From Methanomicrobiales archaeon (lineage in GTDB: Archaea > Halobacteriota > Methanomicrobia > Methanomicrobiales > Methanospirillaceae): a stretch of 64,000 bases of DNA. A program made the translations under genes and the position numbers. The DNA is taken from the NCBI GenBank assembly GCA_012729535.1, contig JAAYCY010000049.1, positions 28,780 to 92,779 on the forward strand, in the 5' to 3' direction. Shown here piece after piece: positions 35,024 through 44,182 of the stretch; position 1 is the first letter of the stretch, and every line of letters starts with the position of its first letter. The notes beneath the pieces are model-generated. The model did no database searches, was not told where the DNA came from, and saw nothing but the letters and a program-made list of their open reading frames with translations.

Positions 35024-35974
35024 ATGGCCCGACACCACTGTGTGATTTTTCTCTTTTTTCTCATATGCCTCTGCGGGATTATCTGTGGCGCTTATGCCGC
35101 TGAAAATATTCAGGACGCGACGGTATGGATTAACAAGGGAAAAGACGCCTTAAAAAATAAAGATTATATCAGCGCGATAGCCGCATATGATCAGGCTTTG
35201 CTTCTTGATCAGTATTATACAGAAGGATGGAAATTGAGGGGCGATGCCCTGATGGAATTGCAGCGTTATGCTGAAGCTGTTGAGGCATATGATCGCGCTA
35301 TTTCCATCGATAAAACTAATGCGGATTTACTTGGCAAAAAGGGAAGAGCACATTTTTCACTTGGAAATTACCAGGAGGCCCTGGAATTATTTACCCGGGC
35401 TGTCTCGTTAAATCCTAACCAGTTTCAGAACCAGGATGGGTATGGAGATGTGTTGAGTGCTCTCAACCGGTTTTCAGAGGCTGATTATGCGTATGGCAAT
35501 GCTTTAAAGATAGATCCAAAAAATAATGAAACCTGGAATAAAAAAGGAGAAGTGCTGGCTAAAATGTATCGCAACAATGAGGCTCTTGTTGCGTATAACA
35601 AGTCCATTGAGATTTACCCTGATTCTGCTGAAGTATGGAATAACCTGGGGAGTGTCTATTATTCCATGGGTAACATGCAAAAAGCCCTTATGGCTTTTGA
35701 AAAGGCTATTTCACTTGATGAAAGTTATATTCCAAAAAAATATAGTGATACTCTAAGTCGGATTGCAAAAGATACCAACTCTGAAAAACAAGTAGCACAT
35801 CAATCGAATGTTACCGGGAAAACCGATATGTATGAGAACTTTACTCTTCCACCCTCTATTTATGTCCTCAATTATGTGATGATAATAATAGGGATCACGG
35901 CGATCCTGGCAATTAGTATTTTAAGATTTATTCGGAGAAAAGGAGAAGAAACCAGGGATAAGGATCAGGAATAA
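35024..35974 (+). CDS. membrane-anchored extracellular TPR protein
   Basis: 316 residues: signal peptide (about 1-26, ending YAAEN), about six TPR repeats (residues 30-245, for example AVEAYDRAISIDKTNADLLGKKGRAH), and a C-terminal hydrophobic helix (about 282-304) with a basic tail (RFIRRKGEE). The repeats would thus be outside the membrane. Partner unknown. Its stop overlaps the end of the convergent oxidoreductase beta gene by 10 bases. Confidence 0.82.
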   Translation: MARHHCVIFLFFLICLCGIICGAYAAENIQDATVWINKGKDALKNKDYISAIAAYDQALLLDQYYTEGWKLRGDALMELQRYAEAVEAYDRAISIDKTNADLLGKKGRAHFSLGNYQEALELFTRAVSLNPNQFQNQDGYGDVLSALNRFSEADYAYGNALKIDPKNNETWNKKGEVLAKMYRNNEALVAYNKSIEIYPDSAEVWNNLGSVYYSMGNMQKALMAFEKAISLDESYIPKKYSDTLSRIAKDTNSEKQVAHQSNVTGKTDMYENFTLPPSIYVLNYVMIIIGITAILAISILRFIRRKGEETRDKDQE

Positions 35975-36810
35975 CTCTCAATAATTTTTTTAATAACTTC
36001 AGTCCTGACAGGATGCTTTTCTTCTCTATTTTCTGGCAAAGTGGGTTTGAATGTTTTGAAAAAGATACCAATCGGAATTGGCCCCTCATCTGAATAATTC
36101 CATTGCTGGCCGGTACGGCAGGCTACATCAAACTGACTGACATTTGCTTCTGATGTTTCATAGACATGTTCATCATAGAATGAAGTCAGGTTAAAAAAAG
36201 TTGCACAAATCTGAAGAACATCAATGTGTGCAAATCCCGGATGCAGAATTGCTTCCCTGATTATCCTGCGGAGATGGGAGATTTTCCTGGTGTATGCACG
36301 GGCAACAAAACCTGCGCCCGATCCCAGGAGCATTTCAATAATATTTAATGGAGGTTCATGAATTCCCGCAGGAGTTGAGCGTCCACGGTACCCATAAGGT
36401 GATGTTGGGGTATATTGTCCGGTAGTAAGACCATAAACGCGGTTATTATGACAGATCACAGTGATATTGATGTTCCTTTTGGCTGCATGAATAAGGTGAT
36501 CCAGGCCTTCTGCATAAAGATCGCCATCCCCGGCAAAACAGATGACATGAAGATCCGGATTAGCCATTTTGATGCCGGTAGCAACGGGGATTGTGCGTCC
36601 ATGCAATGAATAAAAACTATTGAGATTAAAATAGTCAACGATTTTTGCATGGCACCCGATACCTGATACCAGGACAAAATTTTCCCTGGGTGTACCCTCT
36701 TTTTCAAGTTCCTCGATGACAAATTTTACTGAATGCTGAATAGCAAAATTTCCGCATCCTGGACACCATGTGTTTTTTGTCTCCAAAATCAATGGTGTAG
36801 CCTGATTCAT
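35965..36810 (-). CDS. korB: 2-oxoacid:ferredoxin oxidoreductase, beta subunit
   Basis: 281 residues. Its TPP-binding domain has CPGCGN near residue 16, the GDG metal/TPP motif (CFAGDGDLYAEGLDHLIHAAK) and NNRVYGLTTGQYTPT. It contains no ferredoxin domain. Together with the upstream alpha-gamma fusion it makes a two-subunit enzyme of the 2-oxoglutarate or branched-chain type that cleaves or makes 2-oxoacids with CoA and ferredoxin. The exact substrate is unassigned. The genes overlap by 4 bases. Confidence 0.88.
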   Translation of the reverse strand: MNQATPLILETKNTWCPGCGNFAIQHSVKFVIEELEKEGTPRENFVLVSGIGCHAKIVDYFNLNSFYSLHGRTIPVATGIKMANPDLHVICFAGDGDLYAEGLDHLIHAAKRNINITVICHNNRVYGLTTGQYTPTSPYGYRGRSTPAGIHEPPLNIIEMLLGSGAGFVARAYTRKISHLRRIIREAILHPGFAHIDVLQICATFFNLTSFYDEHVYETSEANVSQFDVACRTGQQWNYSDEGPIPIGIFFKTFKPTLPENREEKHPVRTEVIKKIIESYS

Positions 36811-38447
36811 ACAAACCTCCTGATGTGTTCATGCAGTTCTTCAATTGATGATGGTCTCCCGTCATATCGTAAAATCAGTTCATCAGGTGGAAATCCTTTT
36901 TCCCTGAGTATTTTGTCCATCTGACCGGTTGCACTCTCTTCAACCACGAGAATTTTTTTCACTTTCTGCATGACTTTTGTAAATGAATTGATTGGAAATG
37001 GCTCGATTATCAACGGCGAAATGACCCTGACTGTAAGATCCCCGACTGCTTCAGCCACCTGCCCTCTTACTGAGCCCCAGCATACAATACAAATATCAGC
37101 TTCCGGGTTTCCGGATACCGATATACTGTCTGCGGTATCCGAGAAGGCAGCCAGTGATATGGCTTTTTGCTTCCTTTTCTCTGCCATTTTGATGGTAATA
37201 GCTGGATCTTCTGTTGTTATCCCTTGTTCATTGTGGGTATAACTGTTCACCTTTATAACTTCACCCTGCTCTGGTGGAACGAGAATTGGAGAAATTCCAT
37301 CACTGGATTCCTCATATCGCTGATATGGAACAGAAGGTTTTGGGTACGGAAATTCTGCTGGTGCTTTCATTTCCTTATCACCGGTATAAAGTCCCTCAGA
37401 AAACGATTTGTCTGAAAGGATGAATGCCGGTACCTGAAACCTCCATGCTACCTGTACTGCGAGTGCACTCAGATAATATGCTTCCCGGGGTGTTGCCGGC
37501 GCAGCAATCCACCTGGGAAATTCTCCATGTCCTGCGTGGCAAATAAAGAGGAGGTCTGATTGCCCGGTATAAGTTGGAAGTCCTGTGGAAGGTCCGTAAC
37601 GTTGCGATACTACTATTACTATGGGTATCTCTGACTGACCAGCCAGGGAAAGACCCTCTGTCATCAGGCAAAAACCACCTCCTGATGTTCCAACCGCTGT
37701 TTTTTTTCCGGCATATGCAAGTCCGAGAGCCATCAGGATAACTGCTATCTCACTTTCCGGATGGTATACTATGATACCTGCATCTTCTGCAATTTCTGCC
37801 AGGAAATGGAGAATTCCTGATGATGGTGTCATCGGATATGCAATATACGCATCCAGACCCCCTGCAAGAAGACCAAGTCCTATCCATTCATTTCCCGTCA
37901 TAAACGGCCTTGCATCTCCTCCAGGTACAGGCAGATTCCTGTTTGATTGTACTTGTGAAAAGGCTGATTTTGCAATATTCAGGTTTATTTCAGTTTTTTT
38001 GGGCATTTTTTTTACCAGGACCGGTTCAATTGTTTCCCATGGCACGCCCAGATATTGGAAAAGAGCTCCAATCATCGCGGTATTCCCCATAACCGGCAGT
38101 CCCTGAAACTGATCTATGATACCCGACAGAGAGATTCCGATTCCTTTTGCTTTCACCCGGTTTGTATCATATATGATAATCCCATCTGGTTTCAGGCGAT
38201 GAGCATGTTTATCGGTAGATTGTTGATCAAAAGCAAGAATGACATCAATCTCGTTGCGGTATGCTGCAACAGGGTGGTCTGCAGCCCTGATGATGCAATA
38301 ATTATGTCCACCCCGGATTAGTGACGGATAATCAACATACTGGTAGACATAATACCCCATGGAAGAAAATATTGAACCGATTATTTGTCCTGCCTGAGAT
38401 ATTCCGTCTCCTGCTTTTCCTCCAACCAAAACCGAATATTCTATCAT
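36807..38447 (-). CDS. korA: 2-oxoacid:acceptor oxidoreductase, fused gamma-alpha subunit
   Basis: 546 residues. The N-terminal gamma domain (about 1-170; VGGKAGDGISQAGQIIGS, PSLIRGGHN) is fused to the alpha domain (about 185-545; IAYPMTPSSGILHFLAE, GTSGGGFCLMTEGLSLAG). No delta ferredoxin subunit is encoded next to it, so electrons may pass to free ferredoxin. The gamma-alpha/beta design is that of KorAB-type enzymes in bacteria and archaea. It probably serves biosynthetic 2-oxoglutarate formation, an inference from family and methanogen physiology. Confidence 0.88.
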   Translation of the reverse strand: MIEYSVLVGGKAGDGISQAGQIIGSIFSSMGYYVYQYVDYPSLIRGGHNYCIIRAADHPVAAYRNEIDVILAFDQQSTDKHAHRLKPDGIIIYDTNRVKAKGIGISLSGIIDQFQGLPVMGNTAMIGALFQYLGVPWETIEPVLVKKMPKKTEINLNIAKSAFSQVQSNRNLPVPGGDARPFMTGNEWIGLGLLAGGLDAYIAYPMTPSSGILHFLAEIAEDAGIIVYHPESEIAVILMALGLAYAGKKTAVGTSGGGFCLMTEGLSLAGQSEIPIVIVVSQRYGPSTGLPTYTGQSDLLFICHAGHGEFPRWIAAPATPREAYYLSALAVQVAWRFQVPAFILSDKSFSEGLYTGDKEMKAPAEFPYPKPSVPYQRYEESSDGISPILVPPEQGEVIKVNSYTHNEQGITTEDPAITIKMAEKRKQKAISLAAFSDTADSISVSGNPEADICIVCWGSVRGQVAEAVGDLTVRVISPLIIEPFPINSFTKVMQKVKKILVVEESATGQMDKILREKGFPPDELILRYDGRPSSIEELHEHIRRFV

Positions 38448-38660
38448 CTCATGTTAGCCTCTCAGAGGGGGAATTTACTTTTGGTTATAATGAATTTTTC
38501 CTGATTATTTTAATGGTGAGGTGAATTCAGGGCTAGATAAATTAAGAGATATTAAGAGAACCTGCTCCTTTTAAAAGTTATAAAAAAAATTCAGTTTTTC
38601 TCTATGTCCTAACACGTATGAGACAAAACCAATATATTATCTGGTATCATGGTGGTAAGT

Positions 38661-39230
38661 ATGCGCGTAGCATGCATTTCCGGAAGTTACAAAAAGGATG
38701 GAAATACGTCTCTTGTGATAAAATCCCTTGTTGAAAAGTTGGAAAATTCCGGTATACCCAATCTGAAAATAAAAAAAATTTCACTATCTGGTGTAAGAAT
38801 ACATCCGTGCAGAGGTTGTGAAAAATGTAGGAAATCCGGCAAATGTGTGATTAAAGATGATTTTCATTCAATAGTAAAAAAAATACAAAAAAGTGATCTG
38901 ATCATTATCGGTTCACCGGTTTATTTCCATGATGTCTGTGGGCAGATAAAAAATCTGGTTGACAGGAGTTTTTCTTTATGGCATGAAAAACAACTGCGTG
39001 GAAAAAGAGTCATTCCTGTTGCAGTGTCTGCTGAACTAGGAGAAGAGAGGACTCTTGAAACCCTGCGAATCTGGGCTCAGGCACATGAAATGAAAATTAT
39101 CAGGTCTGTGTCAGGTCATGGATACAAGCCTGGAGATGTTAAAAATGATGAACAGATGCAAAGATTAGTGGATGCTACTATCAATGATCTCATCTGCACT
39201 GGGAATCTGAATGAGAGGGATATATCCTGA
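38661..39230 (+). CDS. iron-sulfur flavoprotein (flavodoxin-like NAD(P)H/FMN family)
   Basis: 189 residues. The flavodoxin-like fold shows CISGSYKKDGNTS (FMN phosphate loop) and IIGSPVYFHDVCGQIKNLVDR. A compact Cys cluster CRGCEKCRKSGKC near residue 52 is the 4Fe-4S site of the archaeal iron-sulfur flavoprotein (Isf) family, which reduces O2/H2O2 or other acceptors using ferredoxin. The ATG at 38661 was chosen because a GGTGG motif lies 5 bases upstream; the frame opens at 38649. A TATA-like run (atatatta) lies near 38632. Confidence 0.88.
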   Translation: MRVACISGSYKKDGNTSLVIKSLVEKLENSGIPNLKIKKISLSGVRIHPCRGCEKCRKSGKCVIKDDFHSIVKKIQKSDLIIIGSPVYFHDVCGQIKNLVDRSFSLWHEKQLRGKRVIPVAVSAELGEERTLETLRIWAQAHEMKIIRSVSGHGYKPGDVKNDEQMQRLVDATINDLICTGNLNERDIS

Positions 39231-39236
39231 TGGTTG

Positions 39237-40799
39237 TCAATCAATGGTATCCAGTTCAATCCTCAATGGCATTCTAAAAGTTCTGTGAAAAGAATTAATA
39301 TCAGATTCAGCAGCCCATATTTCCAGGGAACAATCTGAAACACTGTTCACTTTCATTACCACATTATTTTTCTCCCTGGAGAATTTTACCTTTAATACCC
39401 GCCTGTTATGACTCCGGTCAAGGTTTTCTGCAAATCTAAGGAAGAGTGATAATACCCTTACCATTCTCCTGTCTGTACGGTTTAGATCCTTGAACCCGGG
39501 ATCACTGCTTCGGGGGAGTTTTTTCCTGTGATACCGTGCAATAAGGGCTATAAGGATTGTCTCATGCTGGTTAAAGCCTAACAGGGAGATTTCAGTAATC
39601 AGGTAATATGAATGTTGATGATGATTTGAAAAAGAGATGAATTGTCCGGCATCATGAAGATAGGAAGCACATAATAAAATCTCTCTGATCTCATCAGAAT
39701 ATGAAATTAATCCGGTTTTTTTAGCAGACTGAAACATCTGGAGGCACAGTGTCTGAATATGCTGGGCATGTTCTTCATCGATGTTGCATGTTTTTCCGAG
39801 TTGTCTGACTGATCGTTCCCTAATGGAAACATACTCAGCGTGTGGAAAGCCGGGAATACGTGAGATATAATCTACCAGTAGTCCGTCACGGAGACTTCGT
39901 GATGAGGTTAGAATTCCTTTTAAATTGGAAGATTTTAAGATCTCATGTAATATTACTCCCCCGGCAATAATTATGTCAGCCCGTTCCGGGTTTAAACCTG
40001 GCAATTGTTTTCTCATTTCCAGTGGCAGACCGGAAAGATATGAGATAACCGTTTCAAGTTCATTAGTTCCGAGAAATCCGGGAGTATGCTTGTTTGCGAG
40101 CGGCTTATATGATCCTGCAATTGATTCAAGAGAGAGAATTGTGCCTGAGCTTCCATACGCCCTTGAAATAGCCGATTTTTTGAGATGTCGTGATAAATGG
40201 ACAATCTCATTCTGCACATATCTCCTGAAAATTTTCAGGGATTCAATTGATACACTTCCATTTTTTTCAACCGTAACTGATGTCCCGGTACTTCTAATCG
40301 CCCCAAGTTTCAGGCTTCGAATAAAAAACGGTTCATATTGGTTTCCAACGATAATTTCGGTTGATCCCCCCCCAATATCCACAAAGAGAGCAGTTTCATC
40401 CCTCAGGTCAACCCCGCTTGAAACACCAAGCCAAATAAGTCTTGCTTCTTCGGTTCCTGATATTATATTGATTTTGACTCCTGTTAATCTTTCAATATCA
40501 TTACAGAGTTCTTCTCCGTTACTTGCTTCTCTTGCAGCAGATGTTGCAACAGCTATAAACTGCTTTACCCCTCTGCTTTTTGCAAGGTCTATTAGCCGTG
40601 TTATAACCTCTGTAGCACGAGAAATAGCATCTTTTGTCAGTCTGTTTTCCTTATATTCTCCTTCTCCTAACCTGATTACTTCCTTTTGCTGGGCGAGAAT
40701 TGCATACGTGCCATTCGGACTCAACCGAACAACAAGAAGACGAACTGAGTTTGTTCCAAGATCAATGAATCCTACAATTTTGTGAGTTGTCAATTGCAT
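39237..40799 (-). CDS. ppx: Ppx/GppA-family exopolyphosphatase with HD domain
   Basis: 520 residues. The N-terminal ASKHA domain (about 10-310) has FIDLGTNSVRLLV, the Arg/Glu catalytic region SGTEEARLIWLG and VDIGGGSTEIIVG. The C-terminal HD-type domain (about 330-510) contains LCASYLHDAGQFI. The family cleaves terminal phosphate from polyphosphate or pppGpp. It is last in an overlapping operon after an HD protein and a CHAD-phosphoesterase fusion, supporting polyphosphate as the substrate. Confidence 0.92.
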   Translation of the reverse strand: MQLTTHKIVGFIDLGTNSVRLLVVRLSPNGTYAILAQQKEVIRLGEGEYKENRLTKDAISRATEVITRLIDLAKSRGVKQFIAVATSAAREASNGEELCNDIERLTGVKINIISGTEEARLIWLGVSSGVDLRDETALFVDIGGGSTEIIVGNQYEPFFIRSLKLGAIRSTGTSVTVEKNGSVSIESLKIFRRYVQNEIVHLSRHLKKSAISRAYGSSGTILSLESIAGSYKPLANKHTPGFLGTNELETVISYLSGLPLEMRKQLPGLNPERADIIIAGGVILHEILKSSNLKGILTSSRSLRDGLLVDYISRIPGFPHAEYVSIRERSVRQLGKTCNIDEEHAQHIQTLCLQMFQSAKKTGLISYSDEIREILLCASYLHDAGQFISFSNHHQHSYYLITEISLLGFNQHETILIALIARYHRKKLPRSSDPGFKDLNRTDRRMVRVLSLFLRFAENLDRSHNRRVLKVKFSREKNNVVMKVNSVSDCSLEIWAAESDINSFHRTFRMPLRIELDTID

Positions 40800-41374
40800 T
40801 TCACATATATCCTGCGCTTAGAAATAGATTCAAGTAGTACAGCCTTTTCCGAGAAAATATCCCAATCAAGGATAAAGAGAGTGCTCGTTGTCAGAAAAAT
40901 CTGTATGGTTTCTGGTGTAATGATGCAATGGAGTGATTGCACAATTTTCCTGTGTGCTCTGTCAAGACCGTCAGCAATTCTTAGAATTCCGCTTAAATAC
41001 AGAACAACTTTCTTTTGTTCCTGGTTCAGTTCACAATAATATGCATGATCCGGTTCAGGACACGATTTTCTGTGATATCTGGCGATGAGGGCAACTATTA
41101 TCCGTTCATTTTTATTAAAAGGAAGGTTCTCTTCTGATAATATCCAGTCTCTAGATGCCTTGTGGTGAGGTTTTCCTGGAAAACTCCATCCAACATCATG
41201 GAGGAGTGAGGCGGCTTTGAGCAGGTTACGTTCCTTTTCATTCAGTTTATGAAGATCTGACAGACAATCAAAGAGCATGAGAGAGATTCTGCAGACCTGC
41301 AGGGCATGTTCGGGATCAGGGTCTAATTTTTCAGAAAAATCTGTGATTGCCTGCCAGAGGCCTGGTTTCATCAA
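40790..41374 (-). CDS. HD-domain protein paralogous to the Ppx C-terminus
   Basis: 194 residues with LKAASLLHDVGWSFPGKPHHKASRDWIL and ALIARYHRKSCPEPDH. It resembles the HD half of the following Ppx/GppA protein (LLCASYLHDAGQFISFSNHH, ALIARYHRKKLPRSSD), so it looks like a free-standing copy of that domain. Presumed phosphohydrolase or regulatory partner. It overlaps the Ppx gene by 10 bases and the CHAD gene by 4, so the three are translationally coupled. Confidence 0.82.
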   Translation of the reverse strand: MMKPGLWQAITDFSEKLDPDPEHALQVCRISLMLFDCLSDLHKLNEKERNLLKAASLLHDVGWSFPGKPHHKASRDWILSEENLPFNKNERIIVALIARYHRKSCPEPDHAYYCELNQEQKKVVLYLSGILRIADGLDRAHRKIVQSLHCIITPETIQIFLTTSTLFILDWDIFSEKAVLLESISKRRIYVKCN

Positions 41375-43329
41375 TCTCCTTCCTTTCGATCTGAAATGAG
41401 ATCCAGTGGTTTTCCTTCTGAAATTACTTTGGCAAATGACTCAGGAAGATGTCTCTCATATATCGCCTCTATTGCCTTATCAATTTCATATGGAACTCTG
41501 ATATGTATTATTGAAAACGGATCAACAGTTAACAGAGCATAACATGCACGGGGATCACCATCTTCACTCCTCCCCACACTTCCGCAGTTTATAAACCAGA
41601 CTCCGTTTACACTTTTTATCGAGGGAAGATGTGAATGACCGGTAATAATCACATCTGCATCAGTCTTGTCTACTATTTCTGAATACCTTGAATCAGGCGT
41701 CTCCATAACCAGGTACTCAGTTAATGAATCCGGACTTCCATGGGTAATAAGCAGATTTTTATCCCGTATTCTTAATTTTATCTGCCTGGGGAGATTTTTC
41801 AGGTATTCTCTATTTTCCTTGGAAAGATGCCGGTAAGCAAATTGCATGGCTTCCTTTTTCTCGCTGGAACGAATTTTTTTCAATTTCCACTTTTGAGTCA
41901 GTACTGAACGGTCATAATTTCCCATAACTGAAAGAACATGAGCATTTCTCAGTCTGGTTACAACCTCATCAGGAAATGCACCATATCCAATACTGTCTCC
42001 TGCATTGCACACTGCAGTTGCCCCTTTCTCTTTTGCATCAGTAAGGACTGCTTCTAATGCAGGAAGATTTGCATGAACATCTGAAATAAGTGCAAGAGTC
42101 AGAGGTTTATCCGTGCAGTTTCCAGTCTCTGCCTGGAATGAGTAATGTATAGGTTTAGTAATCTTTTCTTCCAGTTGCTCCCAGAATTTATCTTCTTTTA
42201 ATGAATTCCAGAGTTTTTGAAGATCTGAAAAGAGTTTTTTTCTCTTTTGAATCCTGCTCTCCAATAGTTCATGAAAGCCCGGTTTTAACAGGGAAAAAAA
42301 TAGATGGTTTCCAAAATATCGGAATGTTCTCTTTTCTTCCCTCGCAGCAATTGTTGGCAGGTTTTCAATCCAGACATCACAATCATGCATATCGCCAAGG
42401 ATATCCTGGAGTTCTTTGAAGGTTTTTATCTCACTTTTCAATTTGCATTCAAACAGTCCGGAGAATGATTCAAGGGTATATCTCAGTTTTTTTCCTGCTA
42501 TTCGCATTTCATGATGCCGGTGGACCATTGTTGGATCTGAAAGCGATGGTTCAAAGGAGAACAAAACAGATTTGGCAGCCATGATATGAAGAAAAGCTTC
42601 CTGATATGCGACTTGAGTATGAATTCCCACGCCTTCAAGTTCTGCACGGATCTTCTGTTCATGAAGATACATTCTCATGGATTTAGTAATGCGGTCAGAT
42701 TCAAATCTTTCCACAGTTTTCACGACATCCTGCTGGATGTTACTCCTGCGTTGTTGTAACCGGAGTAAAAGACATTCAAGGCCGGGCCTTATTGGATCAG
42801 CAGGTGTAAAAATCAGGCCCGCGTCAACTTTTTTCTCGACAATATCGTCATTTTCAGGTGCTAACAGGTAATAAAAAAGGACACGGTTCATCGGTTCTTT
42901 TATATTGTTATCTGGCTCTGTTTGAGATGATAAAATCGCAGGAATAGCACTATTGCAATCCGGTTCAGTAAAAAATAACGTTTGATTATTCCCGGTGTCC
43001 TGTATGTGTGATGATATATACGACTGTATAAAATCAATCTGCACATCAAGGTCTCGGGCCTCACCTAATGCACGAGTAATTAACCGGATGTCAGAACTCC
43101 ATTTTTTAGTTATCGGTTTTGGAAAACACGATGAAAAAATACCCAGACAGGCGCGAAGACGCCTTGTCGCCACTCTTGCCCGGTGTATATATTCAATGTC
43201 ATCCGAAGAGACTACCCCGGATAATTCCTGGTCTAATTGTGAAAGAAGTGGAAGCATTGTTTCTGCTGCGAAGCGGGCAAAACCAGGTTCTTTAATGGAT
43301 CTATTATCACAATGCATACAAGACCTCAC
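41371..43329 (-). CDS. CHAD domain-metallophosphoesterase fusion
   Basis: 652 residues. The N-terminal CHAD domain (about 15-370) has the two halves with conserved His and basic residues: IHRARVATRRLRACLG and HEMRIAGKKLRYTLESF. CHAD domains bind polyphosphate. A calcineurin-like metallophosphoesterase domain follows (about 425-640) with the metal sites DVHANLPAL, NAGDSIGYG, GNYD, THGSPDSL and GHSHLP. The fusion unites a polyphosphate-binding platform with a phosphoesterase. It is the first gene of the operon leading to the HD and Ppx proteins. Confidence 0.9.
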   Translation of the reverse strand: MRSCMHCDNRSIKEPGFARFAAETMLPLLSQLDQELSGVVSSDDIEYIHRARVATRRLRACLGIFSSCFPKPITKKWSSDIRLITRALGEARDLDVQIDFIQSYISSHIQDTGNNQTLFFTEPDCNSAIPAILSSQTEPDNNIKEPMNRVLFYYLLAPENDDIVEKKVDAGLIFTPADPIRPGLECLLLRLQQRRSNIQQDVVKTVERFESDRITKSMRMYLHEQKIRAELEGVGIHTQVAYQEAFLHIMAAKSVLFSFEPSLSDPTMVHRHHEMRIAGKKLRYTLESFSGLFECKLKSEIKTFKELQDILGDMHDCDVWIENLPTIAAREEKRTFRYFGNHLFFSLLKPGFHELLESRIQKRKKLFSDLQKLWNSLKEDKFWEQLEEKITKPIHYSFQAETGNCTDKPLTLALISDVHANLPALEAVLTDAKEKGATAVCNAGDSIGYGAFPDEVVTRLRNAHVLSVMGNYDRSVLTQKWKLKKIRSSEKKEAMQFAYRHLSKENREYLKNLPRQIKLRIRDKNLLITHGSPDSLTEYLVMETPDSRYSEIVDKTDADVIITGHSHLPSIKSVNGVWFINCGSVGRSEDGDPRACYALLTVDPFSIIHIRVPYEIDKAIEAIYERHLPESFAKVISEGKPLDLISDRKEGD

Positions 43330-43366
43330 ATTTCTGGGATATTAATTCGTTAAAACCGCTATCCTG

Positions 43367-44068
43367 TTATTTTTCATTTTTTATATTATAGCAGATATCT
43401 GCTGCAGTTTCTCCCTTACTTTTCTCCTTCTTTGTCGTCATAACAGATATTACTGATCGGATAACCATGCCAATTGAGAATAAACAGAGACCAAGAACCA
43501 GCCACATAACCATTGAGACATGATCCTGAATCACTGGAATATTTCCAATCAAAAACCCTCCTCCCACAAACCCGGCTGTCCACATGAATCCCCCTAGGAT
43601 ATTATATGCAAGAAACCACCGGTAATTCATGTTACCTACTCCTGCAAGGAAGGGAGCAAAGGTTCTGACAATCGGCACAAAACGAGCTATTACAATAGTA
43701 ATGCCCCCAAATCTTTCATAAAATGAATGTGTCTTTTCGAGCCATTCTTTGTGAATAATGGCAGCAAGCCTGCCTTCAAACATCCTACATCCCGCATATC
43801 TTCCAATCCAGAAATTGGTAGTATCTCCAACAACTGCAGCAAGGAATATAATTGCGATAAGCAGCCAGATATCAAGTACCCCGGTACCGGCAAGTGTACC
43901 AGAAACAAACAAAAGTGAATCTCCTGGTAAAAAAGGTGCTATGACAAGACCGGTCTCACAAAAAATTATTAGAAATAAAATTGCATAAATCAGGATCCCC
44001 AGTTCTCCCGCCATCTGTTCCAGGTAAGAATCGATATGAAGGATAATATCAAAAAAGGCAAAACTCAT
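43367..44068 (-). CDS. DedA family membrane protein
   Basis: 233 residues with five or six hydrophobic helices. The DedA/SNARE-associated signature is visible: FCETGLVIAPFLPGDSLLF near residue 36 and RFVPIVRTFAPFLAGVGNM near residue 130. Such proteins act in membrane homeostasis, some as lipid flippases. It is co-directional with the CHAD-phosphoesterase gene, whose start lies 37 bases past this stop, so the two may share a transcript. Confidence 0.9.
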   Translation of the reverse strand: MSFAFFDIILHIDSYLEQMAGELGILIYAILFLIIFCETGLVIAPFLPGDSLLFVSGTLAGTGVLDIWLLIAIIFLAAVVGDTTNFWIGRYAGCRMFEGRLAAIIHKEWLEKTHSFYERFGGITIVIARFVPIVRTFAPFLAGVGNMNYRWFLAYNILGGFMWTAGFVGGGFLIGNIPVIQDHVSMVMWLVLGLCLFSIGMVIRSVISVMTTKKEKSKGETAADICYNIKNEK

Positions 44069-44182
44069 TTCATTGTTATGGTCAGTTTTCTAAGAAGTTA
44101 GGTCTTCGCATCAGGATAGTAATGACCATGGCAAATCATTTTTGAACTGCTTATTTCCTGATTTTAGATCATTTGAACCAGA

